Below are positions 48,005-57,091 of a DNA stretch of 64,000 nt, one piece after another. The translations under genes and the position numbers were made by a program. Source of the DNA: Aliarcobacter trophiarum LMG 25534 (GTDB lineage Bacteria > Campylobacterota > Campylobacteria > Campylobacterales > Arcobacteraceae). The stretch spans positions 1,674,001 to 1,738,000 of the forward strand of contig NZ_CP031367.1 in assembly GCF_003355515.1 (NCBI RefSeq), given 5' to 3'. The first letter of the stretch is position 1; every line of letters begins with the position of its first letter. The notes below the pieces were generated by a model that did not search any database, was not told the DNA's origin, and saw only the letters and a list, made by a program, of their open reading frames with translations.

Positions 48005-49174
48005 CTATTTAAATAGTGCCTCAAGGCTTGATGTATCTGCTATTTTATCTTCTTTTTTAGTTTCAAAATTTGAAGCTGTTGCACCTGTTTCAATCTCAAC
48101 TATTTCTATATCATATTTAGTAAGCATAGAAGCCAATCTTATATTTAACCCTGCTTTTCCTATGGCTTTGCTTTTTTGCTCACTATTTATCATTACAATT
48201 GCCTTACCTTTTTCTCCATTTTTTGGATGCTCTTCTATTTTTACACTATTAACTAAAGCTGGACTTAAAGCTCTTGATATAAACATTTCTGGAACAGTAG
48301 AATACTCTATACAGTCGATATTTTCACCATTTAACTCTTTTGAAACTGCATTTATTCGTACACCTTTTACTCCAACAATTGCTCCAATAGCATCTATTTG
48401 TGGACTTGTAGATATAAGTGCTATTTTTGATCTAGTTCCTGGAATTCTAGCACTTGCTTGAATAATAATTTTCTCATCTTTAAGCTCTGGAACTTCCATC
48501 GTAAGTAGGTTTTCTAGGAATTTTGGACTAGTTCTCGATAACTCAATCATCAAACCTAAACCTTTATCTATATTTACAGATTTTACAACTGCTTGAAGAG
48601 TATCTCCTACTTTAAAGTGTTCACCTTTTATTCTATTTTTTCTTTGAAGAATCCCTTTTATCTCACCAATTTCAATAAAAGTACTATCATTCTTATCTAC
48701 TCTTGTAACAACTCCTGATACTGTTTTTCCGACTTTTTCTCTATATTTTGACATAATATTTTCTTCAACAAATCTTTGAAGCTTGTACTCAAAATTACTA
48801 GAAAGAATAGTTGCGGCATTTCTTCCCATATTTTCAAACTCTAACTCATAACTCAAAGAGTCTCCTAGCTCTAAATCACTATTAATCGCTTTTGCTTCAT
48901 CTATTGCTATAAAATTTTCTTTATTTATTTGAGTCCCATCTTCATTTTGTAAATCTTCAAATAATCTCTTATCATCATTTGCTACAACTTCTATTTTTTG
49001 GAAAAGTGTTAATTTTTTATTTGCTCTATCTACTTTTGCATCGAATATCAAAGTATAATCAACCATTTTCTGAGCAGTTTTAATCAAAGCCTCTTTTAGA
49101 GCATTTTCAACATCTGTAATTTTAAGACCTTTTTCATAAGCTATTGAGTCTAAAATATCTATTATTTTATCCAT
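48005..49174 (-). CDS. nusA: Transcription termination/antitermination protein NusA
   Basis: A 389-residue NusA, the short form without C-terminal acidic repeats. Order: N-terminal RNA-polymerase-binding domain (1-125), S1 domain (about 130-200, GKTVSGVVTRVDKNDSTF), then two KH domains (GVKGVRINAVSKELNGENID and GKAGLNIRLASMLT). It modulates pausing and termination. The long antisense frame across nusA and cysS is not a gene. A -10 box lies about 70 bases upstream. Confidence 0.94.
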   Translation of the reverse strand: MDKIIDILDSIAYEKGLKITDVENALKEALIKTAQKMVDYTLIFDAKVDRANKKLTLFQKIEVVANDDKRLFEDLQNEDGTQINKENFIAIDEAKAINSDLELGDSLSYELEFENMGRNAATILSSNFEYKLQRFVEENIMSKYREKVGKTVSGVVTRVDKNDSTFIEIGEIKGILQRKNRIKGEHFKVGDTLQAVVKSVNIDKGLGLMIELSRTSPKFLENLLTMEVPELKDEKIIIQASARIPGTRSKIALISTSPQIDAIGAIVGVKGVRINAVSKELNGENIDCIEYSTVPEMFISRALSPALVNSVKIEEHPKNGEKGKAIVMINSEQKSKAIGKAGLNIRLASMLTKYDIEIVEIETGATASNFETKKEDKIADTSSLEALFK

Positions 49175-49243
49175 AATTGTATCCTATAGTTTTTTTAACA
49201 TTGAAATGGTAAGTTTGATTTTCAATGCAAGTTTTAGGGCAAT

Positions 49244-49249
49244 AGTATA
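49244..49249 (-). promoter_or_regulatory. nusA -10 box
   Basis: Minus strand TTTTTGATATACT, a T-run with TATACT, about 70 bases before the nusA ATG. The 152-base divergent gap to the plus-strand gene has no other clear feature; a weaker plus-strand TATACG is at 49294-49299. Confidence 0.5.
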
Positions 49250-49326
49250 TCAAAAATACCTTTTATAGAAATTAAAGCAATTTTTCACTAAAATATACGA
49301 TTATTTGAAAAAAAAGGTTTAATAAA

Positions 49327-49569
49327 ATGGAACTATTAATTGCTAGAAATGAATTAAATGAAAAGCCAAAAAAAGTACAGTTGGAAAAAATCAAAGATGA
49401 GTTAAAAAAAGATACTCAAAAAATATTTTACTTTGATAGAGACAACTCTCACAAAGATATGATGGCTTTAGTTGAATCTTTAGAGAAAGAGGGATTTAAT
49501 ATCTACTTTAGAGAGATTAAATTTGGATTAGCTGATGATGAGTATATGTATGAGGTTCATGCACTGTAA
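49327..49569 (+). CDS. HP0268-like small protein
   Basis: An 80-residue protein with a KKVQLEKIKDELKKDTQKIFYF core and a C-terminal FREIKFGLADDEYMYEVHAL. Length, sequence flavour and position just before miaB match H. pylori HP0268, which I recall as an Smr-like fold with reported nicking endonuclease and RNase activity. The link rests on memory and synteny. Translated from ATG behind AAAAAGG; miaB starts 20 bases later. Confidence 0.65.
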   Translation: MELLIARNELNEKPKKVQLEKIKDELKKDTQKIFYFDRDNSHKDMMALVESLEKEGFNIYFREIKFGLADDEYMYEVHAL

Positions 49570-49589
49570 TATTTATAGTGCCATAAAAT

Positions 49590-50894
49590 ATGAGTAAAAA
49601 ACTATTTATACAAACTTTAGGCTGTCAAATGAATGACACCGATAGTAAGCATATTCAAGCAGAGCTTGAAAAACATAAAGGTTATACAGCAACAAATACT
49701 CTTGAAGATGCTGATTTGATTATTATAAACACTTGTAGTGTTAGAGAAAAACCTGTTCAGAAACTATTTTCTGAAATTGGGCAATTTAACAAAAAGAAAA
49801 AAGATGGTGCTAAAATTGGAGTTTGTGGATGCACTGCTTCACATTTAGGAAAAGATATTATAAAAAGAGCACCTTATGTTGATTTTGTTTTGGGTGCTAG
49901 AAATATCTCAAAAATCAAAGATGTTGTTGATATAAAAGGCTCTGTAGAGATAAGTATTGAAAACGATGACTCTACATATGAGTTTGCAATAGCAAAAAAT
50001 AACAGCTTTAGAACTAGTGTAAATATATCTGTTGGTTGTGACAAAGAGTGTACATATTGTATAGTTCCTAGTACAAGAGGAGATGAAATATCTATTCCAC
50101 CTGAAATGATAGTTGCACAAATACAAAAAGCAGTTGATAATGGTGTTGTTGAAGTTGCACTTTTAGGACAAAATGTAAACTCTTATGGGAAAAGATTTAG
50201 CTCTAATAGAGAAAAATATAGTTTTACAAAACTACTTCAAGATATATCAAAAATAGATGGTTTAAAACGAATTAGATTTACATCTCCACATCCACTTCAC
50301 ATGGATGATGAGTTTATAGAAGAGTTTGCAAGAAATCCTAAAATTTCTAAATGTATTCATATGCCTTTACAAAGCGGCTCTACAAAGATTTTAAAGGCTA
50401 TGAAAAGAGGATACACAAAAGAGTGGTTTTTAAATCGAGCTTTTAAAATGAGAGAGTTAATTCCAAATTTAAGAATTACAACAGATATTATTGTAGCTTT
50501 CCCAGGGGAAACAGATGAAGACTTTTTAGATACTTTAGATGTTGTAAATCAAGTGAAGTTTGACCAAATTTTTAACTTCAAATACTCTCCAAGACCAAAT
50601 ACAAAAGCTCTTGAACTAAAAGAACAGGAGATTGAAGATAGTGTTGGTAGTGCAAGACTTGAAGAGCTAATCGAACTTCACAAAAGATATTTAGAAAACT
50701 CTATGCCAAATATGCTTGGAGAAACTGTAAATATTTTGGTTGAGAGTTTAAAACCAAATGGAGAGGTAAGTGGATACACAGATAACTACTTTTTAGTGTT
50801 TACAAAAGGGAGTGATGAGCTACTTGGGAAATTTGTAGATGTAAAAATTACAGAAGTTACAAGAACTTCTTTAAAAGGTGAAATAGTAGCATAA
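49590..50894 (+). CDS. miaB: tRNA-2-methylthio-N6-dimethylallyladenosine synthase MiaB
   Basis: A 434-residue radical-SAM methylthiotransferase. The N-terminal UPF0004 domain has cysteines in TLGCQMNDTDS, NTCSVREKP and GVCGCTAS. The radical-SAM cluster is GCDKECTYCIVPSTRG near 150. A TRAM domain ends the protein (residues about 370-434). It methylthiolates i6A37 in tRNA. The stop overlaps the next ATG by one base (TAATG). Confidence 0.96.
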   Translation: MSKKLFIQTLGCQMNDTDSKHIQAELEKHKGYTATNTLEDADLIIINTCSVREKPVQKLFSEIGQFNKKKKDGAKIGVCGCTASHLGKDIIKRAPYVDFVLGARNISKIKDVVDIKGSVEISIENDDSTYEFAIAKNNSFRTSVNISVGCDKECTYCIVPSTRGDEISIPPEMIVAQIQKAVDNGVVEVALLGQNVNSYGKRFSSNREKYSFTKLLQDISKIDGLKRIRFTSPHPLHMDDEFIEEFARNPKISKCIHMPLQSGSTKILKAMKRGYTKEWFLNRAFKMRELIPNLRITTDIIVAFPGETDEDFLDTLDVVNQVKFDQIFNFKYSPRPNTKALELKEQEIEDSVGSARLEELIELHKRYLENSMPNMLGETVNILVESLKPNGEVSGYTDNYFLVFTKGSDELLGKFVDVKITEVTRTSLKGEIVA

Positions 50895-51505
50895 TGTGGA
50901 AAGAATTTAAGAAAAAATATGCTCCTTATTTACTATATTTAATAGCAAAATTTATATATGTAACAAATAAAAAAATTTATCACCATCCAAAAGATGACAA
51001 AGAACCATTTGTTTTATGTATGTGGCATGGTGATTTACTTTCACAAATCTTTAACTATCATCACTTTAGAAAAGGTTGGGTTATAAAAGCTTTGATTAGT
51101 GAAAATAGAGATGGAGAGATGATTGCAAAAATCGCTTCGCTTTTTAATTGTGGAGCAATTCGTGGTTCTAGCTCAAATGGTGCATCAAAAGTTTTAATAA
51201 GAGCAATAAAAGAGCTAAAAATTGGTAACGATGTAGCAATTACTCCTGATGGTCCAAGAGGTCCACGATATAGTATTGCAGATGGGGTTGTAATAATTTC
51301 ACAAAAGAGTGGAAAAAAAATTAGATGTTTCAATGCCTTACCTAGCAAATATTGGCAATTTAAATCATGGGATAAATTTGTTTTACCAAAACCTTTTGGT
51401 AAAATTAATTTCTACATAAGTGAGCCTTTTAGTGTAGAAGATATGGAACTTGAAACTGCAAAATCTTTTATAAAAGAGAAGATGATGCAACACTCTTTAA
51501 TATAA
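50894..51505 (+). CDS. DUF374 lysophospholipid acyltransferase-family protein
   Basis: A 203-residue protein with CMWHGDLLSQIF near 43 (histidine motif in place of HxxxxD) and the strong AITPDGPRGPRYSIADGVV near 117. A weakly hydrophobic start may sit on the membrane. DUF374 proteins are related to lipid A and phospholipid acyltransferases, some linked to lipid or KDO-lipid modification. The substrate is unknown. It follows miaB by overlap, an order I recall from H. pylori (HP0270). Confidence 0.82.
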   Translation: MWKEFKKKYAPYLLYLIAKFIYVTNKKIYHHPKDDKEPFVLCMWHGDLLSQIFNYHHFRKGWVIKALISENRDGEMIAKIASLFNCGAIRGSSSNGASKVLIRAIKELKIGNDVAITPDGPRGPRYSIADGVVIISQKSGKKIRCFNALPSKYWQFKSWDKFVLPKPFGKINFYISEPFSVEDMELETAKSFIKEKMMQHSLI

Positions 51506-51518
51506 ATTAGGAAAAAAA

Positions 51519-53093
51519 ATGTTTAAAAAAGAGACTATGTTTATTAATGTTGTAAAACAGAATAATAATCTAAAAGTTGAATATAAAAAATATATAAATA
51601 ACAAAGAACAAAGTGAAGACAACTCAACATTTTTACTAGATGGTGATATTCTTCCTGATAATATTGTTCAAAAATTAAATAATCTACAAAATGAGAATGA
51701 TTTAAGCTATATATCGACTCTACTTTTAAGTGACACCACAAAGTTAATCCCAAAATCAATATCACCAAAGGTAAAAGATTGTGAAATTATAAATTTCAAC
51801 GAAATTTACGATATTGTTGTATTAAAAACAACACTATTTGAAACACAAAACTATTTTGGAAAAACTGGTGTAGATTATATATATTCAGCTTTTCACATAA
51901 TGAATGCTCATATTCAAAAGCAAAATTCAAAAAACGAGTTACTCTTTTTTATCTATAATGATAGAGCTTATATTTTAATAGTAGATAAAAATAGTAAGAT
52001 AGTTTATAATGAAGTTGTAGATCTATTAACTTTCGATGCCGTTAAAAGAACTCACTTTTATGAAGATAATTTAGAGGGTCAAAAACTTTTTGATGAGCTT
52101 TACTATCTTGAATTAAATGAACTTTTACAAAAAATCTTAAAAAACTTTCATGAGAGCCAAAAAGAGGTTTTTATCCAAAAAATCTCTTTCTTATTTGCTT
52201 TAAGAAATCTTACAAAAGAGCAATTAACAAACCTAAGCCTTGAGCTTATGTTAAAAATAGATGACTACTCTGTAGATATTCACGATGAACTTTTTACTCT
52301 ATCAAGAAATACAAATATTTCAAAAAGCTTTATCGTCCCTAGAAAAAAGAAGAAGAAAAGAGATTCAAGATATATTTTTGTATTTATTCTATTTGCTTTA
52401 ATGCTTTATGGTGGATATAAAATTTATAATATGATAGATTTTAGATCTTTAGCTGTAAACTTAAATCTAATAGAAGCAAAAAAAAATATTCAACTTGAAA
52501 AACTCCCTGACCATATTTTAAATAACAGTAAAATTGAAGAGAGAGTTAAAGCTATTTTCAAAAATATCCCACAAAGTATTGTTATAAATGAATTAACTCT
52601 TACAAGTAACACTTTAGAGCTAAAGATTAAATCAAAAGATAGTGAAAATTTAAACCTATTAAAAACAGCTTTAAGTAGTATTTACCAAACTATTGAGACA
52701 AAAAAATTAGATGAAAAGCAAGAGAGTGATTTTGAGGCAATTGTTGTAGCAAAAGGTGAAATAGAACTAAAAGATATAATATATGGAATATTTACAAAAG
52801 ATTATCTACAAGATGAACTTTTTGATAAAGATAGTATTTATGAACAACTAAAAATACTCTTGCCAGAACACTCAATCATAAAATATATTGAAACATACAA
52901 TGCAAATAAAGTTGAAGTTTTTACTTATAGTGTAAATATAATTATACAAGAACCAAAAGAGTTATTTAATCTATTTACAAATATAAATAGTGAGCTATAC
53001 TCAATTACTATTTCTAAACCTATTTTAATGAAAAATAGAGATTTAGGTATTGAAGTTGATTTTATAATAGAGTTTAATCAACTAAAAAACTAA
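51519..53093 (+). CDS. Large bitopic membrane protein, PilM/PilN/PilO-like or GspL-like layout
   Basis: A 524-residue protein. Residues 1-275 are cytoplasmic, with strands and helices such as ELLFFIYNDRAYILIVDKN, loosely like the actin-fold part of PilM/GspL. A very basic stretch RKKKKKR is followed by one membrane helix (YIFVFILFALMLYGGYKI, about 285-302). The periplasmic part has two alpha/beta units like PilN and PilO (SIVINELTLTSNTLELKI, then SIIKYIETYNANKVEVFT). The resemblance is architectural only. No other pilus or type II secretion genes adjoin it. Confidence 0.5.
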   Translation: MFKKETMFINVVKQNNNLKVEYKKYINNKEQSEDNSTFLLDGDILPDNIVQKLNNLQNENDLSYISTLLLSDTTKLIPKSISPKVKDCEIINFNEIYDIVVLKTTLFETQNYFGKTGVDYIYSAFHIMNAHIQKQNSKNELLFFIYNDRAYILIVDKNSKIVYNEVVDLLTFDAVKRTHFYEDNLEGQKLFDELYYLELNELLQKILKNFHESQKEVFIQKISFLFALRNLTKEQLTNLSLELMLKIDDYSVDIHDELFTLSRNTNISKSFIVPRKKKKKRDSRYIFVFILFALMLYGGYKIYNMIDFRSLAVNLNLIEAKKNIQLEKLPDHILNNSKIEERVKAIFKNIPQSIVINELTLTSNTLELKIKSKDSENLNLLKTALSSIYQTIETKKLDEKQESDFEAIVVAKGEIELKDIIYGIFTKDYLQDELFDKDSIYEQLKILLPEHSIIKYIETYNANKVEVFTYSVNIIIQEPKELFNLFTNINSELYSITISKPILMKNRDLGIEVDFIIEFNQLKN

Positions 53094-53094
53094 T

Positions 53095-53122
53095 CTAAAA
53101 CTATTTAAAAAAATAGTTTTAG
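53095..53122. terminator. Bidirectional hairpin between the PilMNO-like gene and mltA
   Basis: Perfect 12-bp stem CTAAAACTATTT/AAATAGTTTTAG with an AAAA loop. The right arm covers the mltA stop codon. Confidence 0.6.
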
Positions 53123-54240
53123 TATTTTGGTTTTAAAATATATAACTTCCCTTTCTCTTTCATTCTTCCAGCATAATTTAAAGCTTCAGCTCCAAATCCC
53201 CAAAAAAGGTCAGCTCTTATTTCACCTTTTATTGCTCCACCAACATCAGCTGCTATTGTAAGCTTATTTATAGGCTCTTTAGAGATAGGATTTTGTGTAT
53301 TTAAAAATACAGGCATTCCTAAAGGAATATATGTTCTATCTACTGCTATATTTCTTTTTGGAGTTAAGACAGTATTTAGAGCTCCTGTTGCTCCTTGATT
53401 TGCAACTTTAAAAAAAACATAACTTTCATTTAAATTTAAAATTTTATCTATTGTTGATGGTTTTTTTAGCAACTCCTCTTTTATAGTTTGAACACTTATA
53501 TCCTCTTTTGAGATTATCTCATTGTCAATAAAATATCTTCCAATACTTGTATATGCTCTTCCGTTTTGTCCTGCATATCCAATATTTAGAATCTCTCCAC
53601 TATCAAGTTGTATTTTTCCACTTCCTTGAACTTGTAAAAAAAATAGATCTATTTTATCATCCACATAAGCAATTGCTTCAAGATTTTTGTTGTTTGGATT
53701 TTTTTCTATAGAGGCTCTTGTATCGTAAGGGATAATCTTTTTACCAACTCTTTTCCCAATAGATTTATACTCTTGTAAACTATTTATATTTGATAAGACT
53801 AAATCTTTAGGGATTTTGTAAACTGGATATTTATATCTTTGAGTTTTCTTCAAACTACCATATAATAGTGGCTCATAATACCCTGTTATCATTCCCTCAT
53901 CATGAAAATCATTGTTATAAAGCTTATATGCATAAAAATTTGATACAAAAAACATAGCTCCATCATTTGTCTGTTGTGCTTTTTGGCAAACATTTTTTAA
54001 CTCTTCATACCTTTGTGATTTTTGACAATCTTTTCTAAATACTTCTAAAGCATGATTTAGATCATCTTCAAAAAAACCTTTTATTTGAGAGAAAGGAACT
54101 TGTTGCATTCCATTTAAAATCTCTTTTTCATATTTTGATTCAAGAGCATTTGAAGAGTATTCTGGTTTTAAAGTTTCATCTTTTTTTGAACAAGAGTTCA
54201 TTAAAAAAATAAGTAAGCCTAAAACTATTAAGTTTTTCAT
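53119..54240 (-). CDS. mltA: Membrane-bound lytic murein transglycosylase MltA (lipoprotein)
   Basis: A 373-residue lipoprotein from the ATG at 54240; the frame extends upstream to 54300 but those residues are inside the preceding gene. The signal KNLIVLGLLIFLMNSCSKK has lipobox LMNSC, so Cys17 is lipidated. GMITGYYEPLLYGS, YVDDKIDLFFLQVQGSGKI and the C-terminal 3D domain (AADVGGAIKGEIRADLFWG) give the MltA double-psi barrel with its catalytic aspartates. It cleaves murein with anhydro-muropeptide release. It overlaps the upstream gene as ATGA. Confidence 0.92.
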   Translation of the reverse strand: MKNLIVLGLLIFLMNSCSKKDETLKPEYSSNALESKYEKEILNGMQQVPFSQIKGFFEDDLNHALEVFRKDCQKSQRYEELKNVCQKAQQTNDGAMFFVSNFYAYKLYNNDFHDEGMITGYYEPLLYGSLKKTQRYKYPVYKIPKDLVLSNINSLQEYKSIGKRVGKKIIPYDTRASIEKNPNNKNLEAIAYVDDKIDLFFLQVQGSGKIQLDSGEILNIGYAGQNGRAYTSIGRYFIDNEIISKEDISVQTIKEELLKKPSTIDKILNLNESYVFFKVANQGATGALNTVLTPKRNIAVDRTYIPLGMPVFLNTQNPISKEPINKLTIAADVGGAIKGEIRADLFWGFGAEALNYAGRMKEKGKLYILKPKY

Positions 54241-54539
54241 ATACCACATCCCATTTGAGAATTTATTGAATATAACTCTTTTAAACCACAACTTGTACAC
54301 AAAAACTCAACATCTTTTACACCAGAGCATCCATAATCTTTTAAAACTCTAGGTTTAATTATCTCTTGCGTAAAGTGTGTATTGCTAGTTTTATCAAAAA
54401 AAACTTTTTTTGTCTCTTTGCAACTAGGACATGTACCACTTAAAAGTGAAAAAAGGCGATTTTGTTTTGATTTAAAAAAGATATATATTAGAAGTAATAT
54501 TACTATAAAAATAGTAAAAAGAAGAATAAGTGTCTGCAT
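54237..54539 (-). CDS. Small membrane protein with cysteine pairs, unknown function
   Basis: A 100-residue protein. Residues 2-22 form one membrane helix. Then come CPSC near 37-40, an isolated Cys in DYGCSG, CTSC near 81-84 and a Cys close to the C-terminus. The two CxxC pairs suggest a zinc ribbon or disulphide site. No family is recognised. It lies between dnaK and mltA, 11 bases after dnaK and overlapping mltA by four bases, so its translation is coupled to mltA. Confidence 0.65.
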   Translation of the reverse strand: MQTLILLFTIFIVILLLIYIFFKSKQNRLFSLLSGTCPSCKETKKVFFDKTSNTHFTQEIIKPRVLKDYGCSGVKDVEFLCTSCGLKELYSINSQMGCGI

Positions 54540-54550
54540 GAAGTAGAGTT

Positions 54551-56434
54551 TTACTCTACCTCAGCATCAATTACATCATCATCTTTTTTTGCTTTTGATT
54601 GTCCATCTTGAGCTTGACCTTGCTCATCCTCTTTTTTATACATAGCTTCTGCTAATTTATGAGATTTTTCAGTTAAAACTTTCAATTTCTCTTCAATTTG
54701 CTCTTTTGTAGCATTTTCATCTTTTAAAACTTCTTCAAGCTCAGCTGCTGCATCAATAATAGCTTTTTTCTCATCTTCACTTATTGCATTTTCATTCTCT
54801 TCTAAAGTTTTTCTTGTGCTATGAAGCATTGCATCTGCTTGATTTCTAACTTCAATAAGAGCTTTTTTCTTTGCATCTGTCTCTTTATTTGCTTCAGCTT
54901 CAGCAACCATTTTTGCAATCTCATCATCACTTAATCCAGAACTTCCAGAAATTGTAATTTTATTCTCTTTTCCTGTTCCTTTATCCTTTGCACTTACATT
55001 TAAAACTCCATTTGCATCTATATCAAATGTTACTTCAATTTGTGGAACACCTCTAGGAGCTGCTGGAATATCAGAAAGTTCAAACATACCTAAAGATTTA
55101 TTGTCCCTTGCAAACTCTCTTTCTCCTTGAGAAACATGAATAGAAACTGCTGGTTGATTATCATCAGCTGTACTAAATACTTGAGATCTTTTTGCAGGAA
55201 TTGTTGTACCTTTTTCAATTAATTTTGTCATAACTCCACCTAAAGTCTCAATTCCTAATGAAAGTGGTGTAACATCAAGTAAAAGTACATCTTTTACATC
55301 CCCTCTTAAAACTCCAGCTTGTACAGCAGCTCCAGCAGCAACAACTTCATCTGGGTTTACACCTTTATTTAAATCTTTTCCAAAGAAATCTCTTACAACT
55401 TGATTTGCTTTTGGTAATCTTGTACTTCCACCAACCATAATAATCTCATCAATTTCACCTTTATCAAGATTTGCCTCTTTTAAAGCTACTTTTATGTGAG
55501 CTAAAGTTTCATCTATTAACTTCTCAGTCATTGCTTCAAATTTTGCTCTTGTTAATGATTTTACTAAGTGAATTGGACCTGCATTTCCCATAGAGATAAA
55601 TGGTAGATTAATCTCTGTTGATTCTGCACTACTTAACTCTTTTTTTGCATTCTCAGCAGCATCTTTTAATCTTTGAAGTGCCATTTTGTCATTTTTAACA
55701 TCAAAACCATTTTCAGCTTTAAACTCTTCTGCTAACCAATCAATAATTTTATTATCAAAATCATCTCCACCTAAAAATGCATTTCCATCTGTACTTAGAA
55801 CTTCAAATGTTCCATCTCCAATCTCAAGAACTGTAACGTCAAATGTTCCTCCACCTAAATCGTAAACTAAAACTTTCTCTTCACCTTTTTTATCAAGTCC
55901 ATAAGCTAAAGATGCAGCTGTTGGTTCATTTATAATTCTTAGAACATTAAGTCCTGCAATTGTTCCAGCTTCTTGAGTAGCTTTTCTTTGTGCATCGTTA
56001 AAATATGCAGGAACTGTAATAACAGCATCTGTAACACTACTTCCTAAATACTCTTCTGCATCTGCTTTTAATTTTCCTAATATTTTTGCTGAAATCTCTT
56101 GAGGAGTATAAACTTTTCCAGCTATTTCAACTGCTGTTGCTCCATTTCTATCAACAATTTTATATCCTACTTTACTTTGAGCCTCTTTTGCATTTGGTTC
56201 ATTCATCATTAAACCCATAATTCTCTTTATAGAATAGATAGTTTTTTCAGGATTTGTAATAGCTTGTCTTTTTGCAGGATCACCTACAAGTACTTCACCT
56301 TTATCTGTATAAGCAACAATTGAAGGAGTTGTATTTTTTCCCTCTTTATTTGGAATAATTTTTGCCTCTCCATTTTCATAAACTGCAACACAAGAGTTTG
56401 TTGTTCCTAAATCTATACCAATAACTTTACTCAT
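54551..56434 (-). CDS. dnaK: Molecular chaperone DnaK
   Basis: A 627-residue Hsp70. The ATPase domain has [16 protein letters not shown], the phosphate loop [15 protein letters not shown] and the adenosine motif [12 protein letters not shown]. The linker [17 protein letters not shown], the beta-sandwich and a helical lid ending in DDVIDAEVE follow. It folds and refolds proteins with GrpE. The 84-base gap after grpE contains a weak promoter-like pair on the minus strand (TTGACC at 56497-56502, TATAAA at 56476-56481, 15 apart), possibly internal. Heat control comes from HrcA/CIRCE upstream. Confidence 0.98.
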   Translation of the reverse strand: MSKVIGIDLGTTNSCVAVYENGEAKIIPNKEGKNTTPSIVAYTDKGEVLVGDPAKRQAITNPEKTIYSIKRIMGLMMNEPNAKEAQSKVGYKIVDRNGATAVEIAGKVYTPQEISAKILGKLKADAEEYLGSSVTDAVITVPAYFNDAQRKATQEAGTIAGLNVLRIINEPTAASLAYGLDKKGEEKVLVYDLGGGTFDVTVLEIGDGTFEVLSTDGNAFLGGDDFDNKIIDWLAEEFKAENGFDVKNDKMALQRLKDAAENAKKELSSAESTEINLPFISMGNAGPIHLVKSLTRAKFEAMTEKLIDETLAHIKVALKEANLDKGEIDEIIMVGGSTRLPKANQVVRDFFGKDLNKGVNPDEVVAAGAAVQAGVLRGDVKDVLLLDVTPLSLGIETLGGVMTKLIEKGTTIPAKRSQVFSTADDNQPAVSIHVSQGEREFARDNKSLGMFELSDIPAAPRGVPQIEVTFDIDANGVLNVSAKDKGTGKENKITISGSSGLSDDEIAKMVAEAEANKETDAKKKALIEVRNQADAMLHSTRKTLEENENAISEDEKKAIIDAAAELEEVLKDENATKEQIEEKLKVLTEKSHKLAEAMYKKEDEQGQAQDGQSKAKKDDDVIDAEVE

Positions 56435-56518
56435 TTTTTCTTCCTTTTATTAAGTTTTTTTAATTTTAAATTTTATTTATAGTTTATTGACATTTCGGTC
56501 AACTCTCTTATCTTATTT

Positions 56519-57082
56519 CTAATTAGCTATACTAACCATAGAAGGTCTTAGCAATCTATCTTTTAATAAGTACCCTTTTTGTAACTCTTGGACTATTTTC
56601 CCACTCTCATGCTCAGTACTATCTACTTGCATAACTGCATTATGTACATTTGGATCAAATTCACCAGTTGTATCAACTTTTACAATATCATATTTTTCAA
56701 AAGTTGTTAAAAAGCTTTTTAGAGTTAGTTCAATTCCCTCTTTTAGTTTTGGTAAAAGCTCTTCCGCACTAATATTTACATCAGCTGATTTCAAAGCCAT
56801 CTCCAATGTATCAAGAGGAGTTAATAGATCTTTTGCAAACTTCTCACTTGCATAATCTATTGCCATAAATTTCTCTCTTTCTAGCCTTTTTTTGATATTC
56901 TCAAAATCAGCATGAACTCTTAAAATCTTCTCTTCACTCTCTTTTAGCTCATTTTCAAGCCTAGAAATAACATCTTCTAAACTTTCAGTTTGGCTCTCTT
57001 TACACTCTTGAGACTCTTCACAACAACTTTTAGTCTCTTCTACTTTTTCTTCCAAAACTTCATCTTGTTTTACTTCACTCAT
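56519..57082 (-). CDS. grpE: Nucleotide exchange factor GrpE
   Basis: A 187-residue protein. Residues 1-40 are acidic with a cluster of cysteines (KSCCEESQEC). A long coiled coil (about 38-95, with LRVHADFENIKKRLERE) follows, then the C-terminal beta domain with HNAVMQVDSTEHESGKIV and GYLLKDRLLRPSMVSIA. It releases ADP from DnaK. Nine bases separate it from hrcA. The N-terminal cysteines are unusual and could bind metal or act in redox; this is inference. Confidence 0.95.
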   Translation of the reverse strand: MSEVKQDEVLEEKVEETKSCCEESQECKESQTESLEDVISRLENELKESEEKILRVHADFENIKKRLEREKFMAIDYASEKFAKDLLTPLDTLEMALKSADVNISAEELLPKLKEGIELTLKSFLTTFEKYDIVKVDTTGEFDPNVHNAVMQVDSTEHESGKIVQELQKGYLLKDRLLRPSMVSIAN

Positions 57083-57091
57083 TTTTTCTCC

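Noticed and set aside
48004-48024. TTG start for cysS inside nusA
   Set aside because: Possible, but the extra seven residues are not like CysS, and the ATG at 48003 directly starts the conserved N-terminus.
47874-48461. 195-codon open frame on the plus strand over cysS and nusA
   Set aside because: It lies antisense to two certain genes, has no recognisable domain, and its Ser/Phe-rich sequence is what reversed A/T-rich coding gives.
54241-54300. Longer MltA start
   Set aside because: It would place basic residues before a perfect lipoprotein signal; the ATG at 54240 gives the lipobox LMNSC at the right distance.
56487-56502. Palindrome TTGAC/GTCAA before dnaK as a second CIRCE
   Set aside because: Only five-base arms, with no match to the CIRCE consensus; at most part of a weak promoter.
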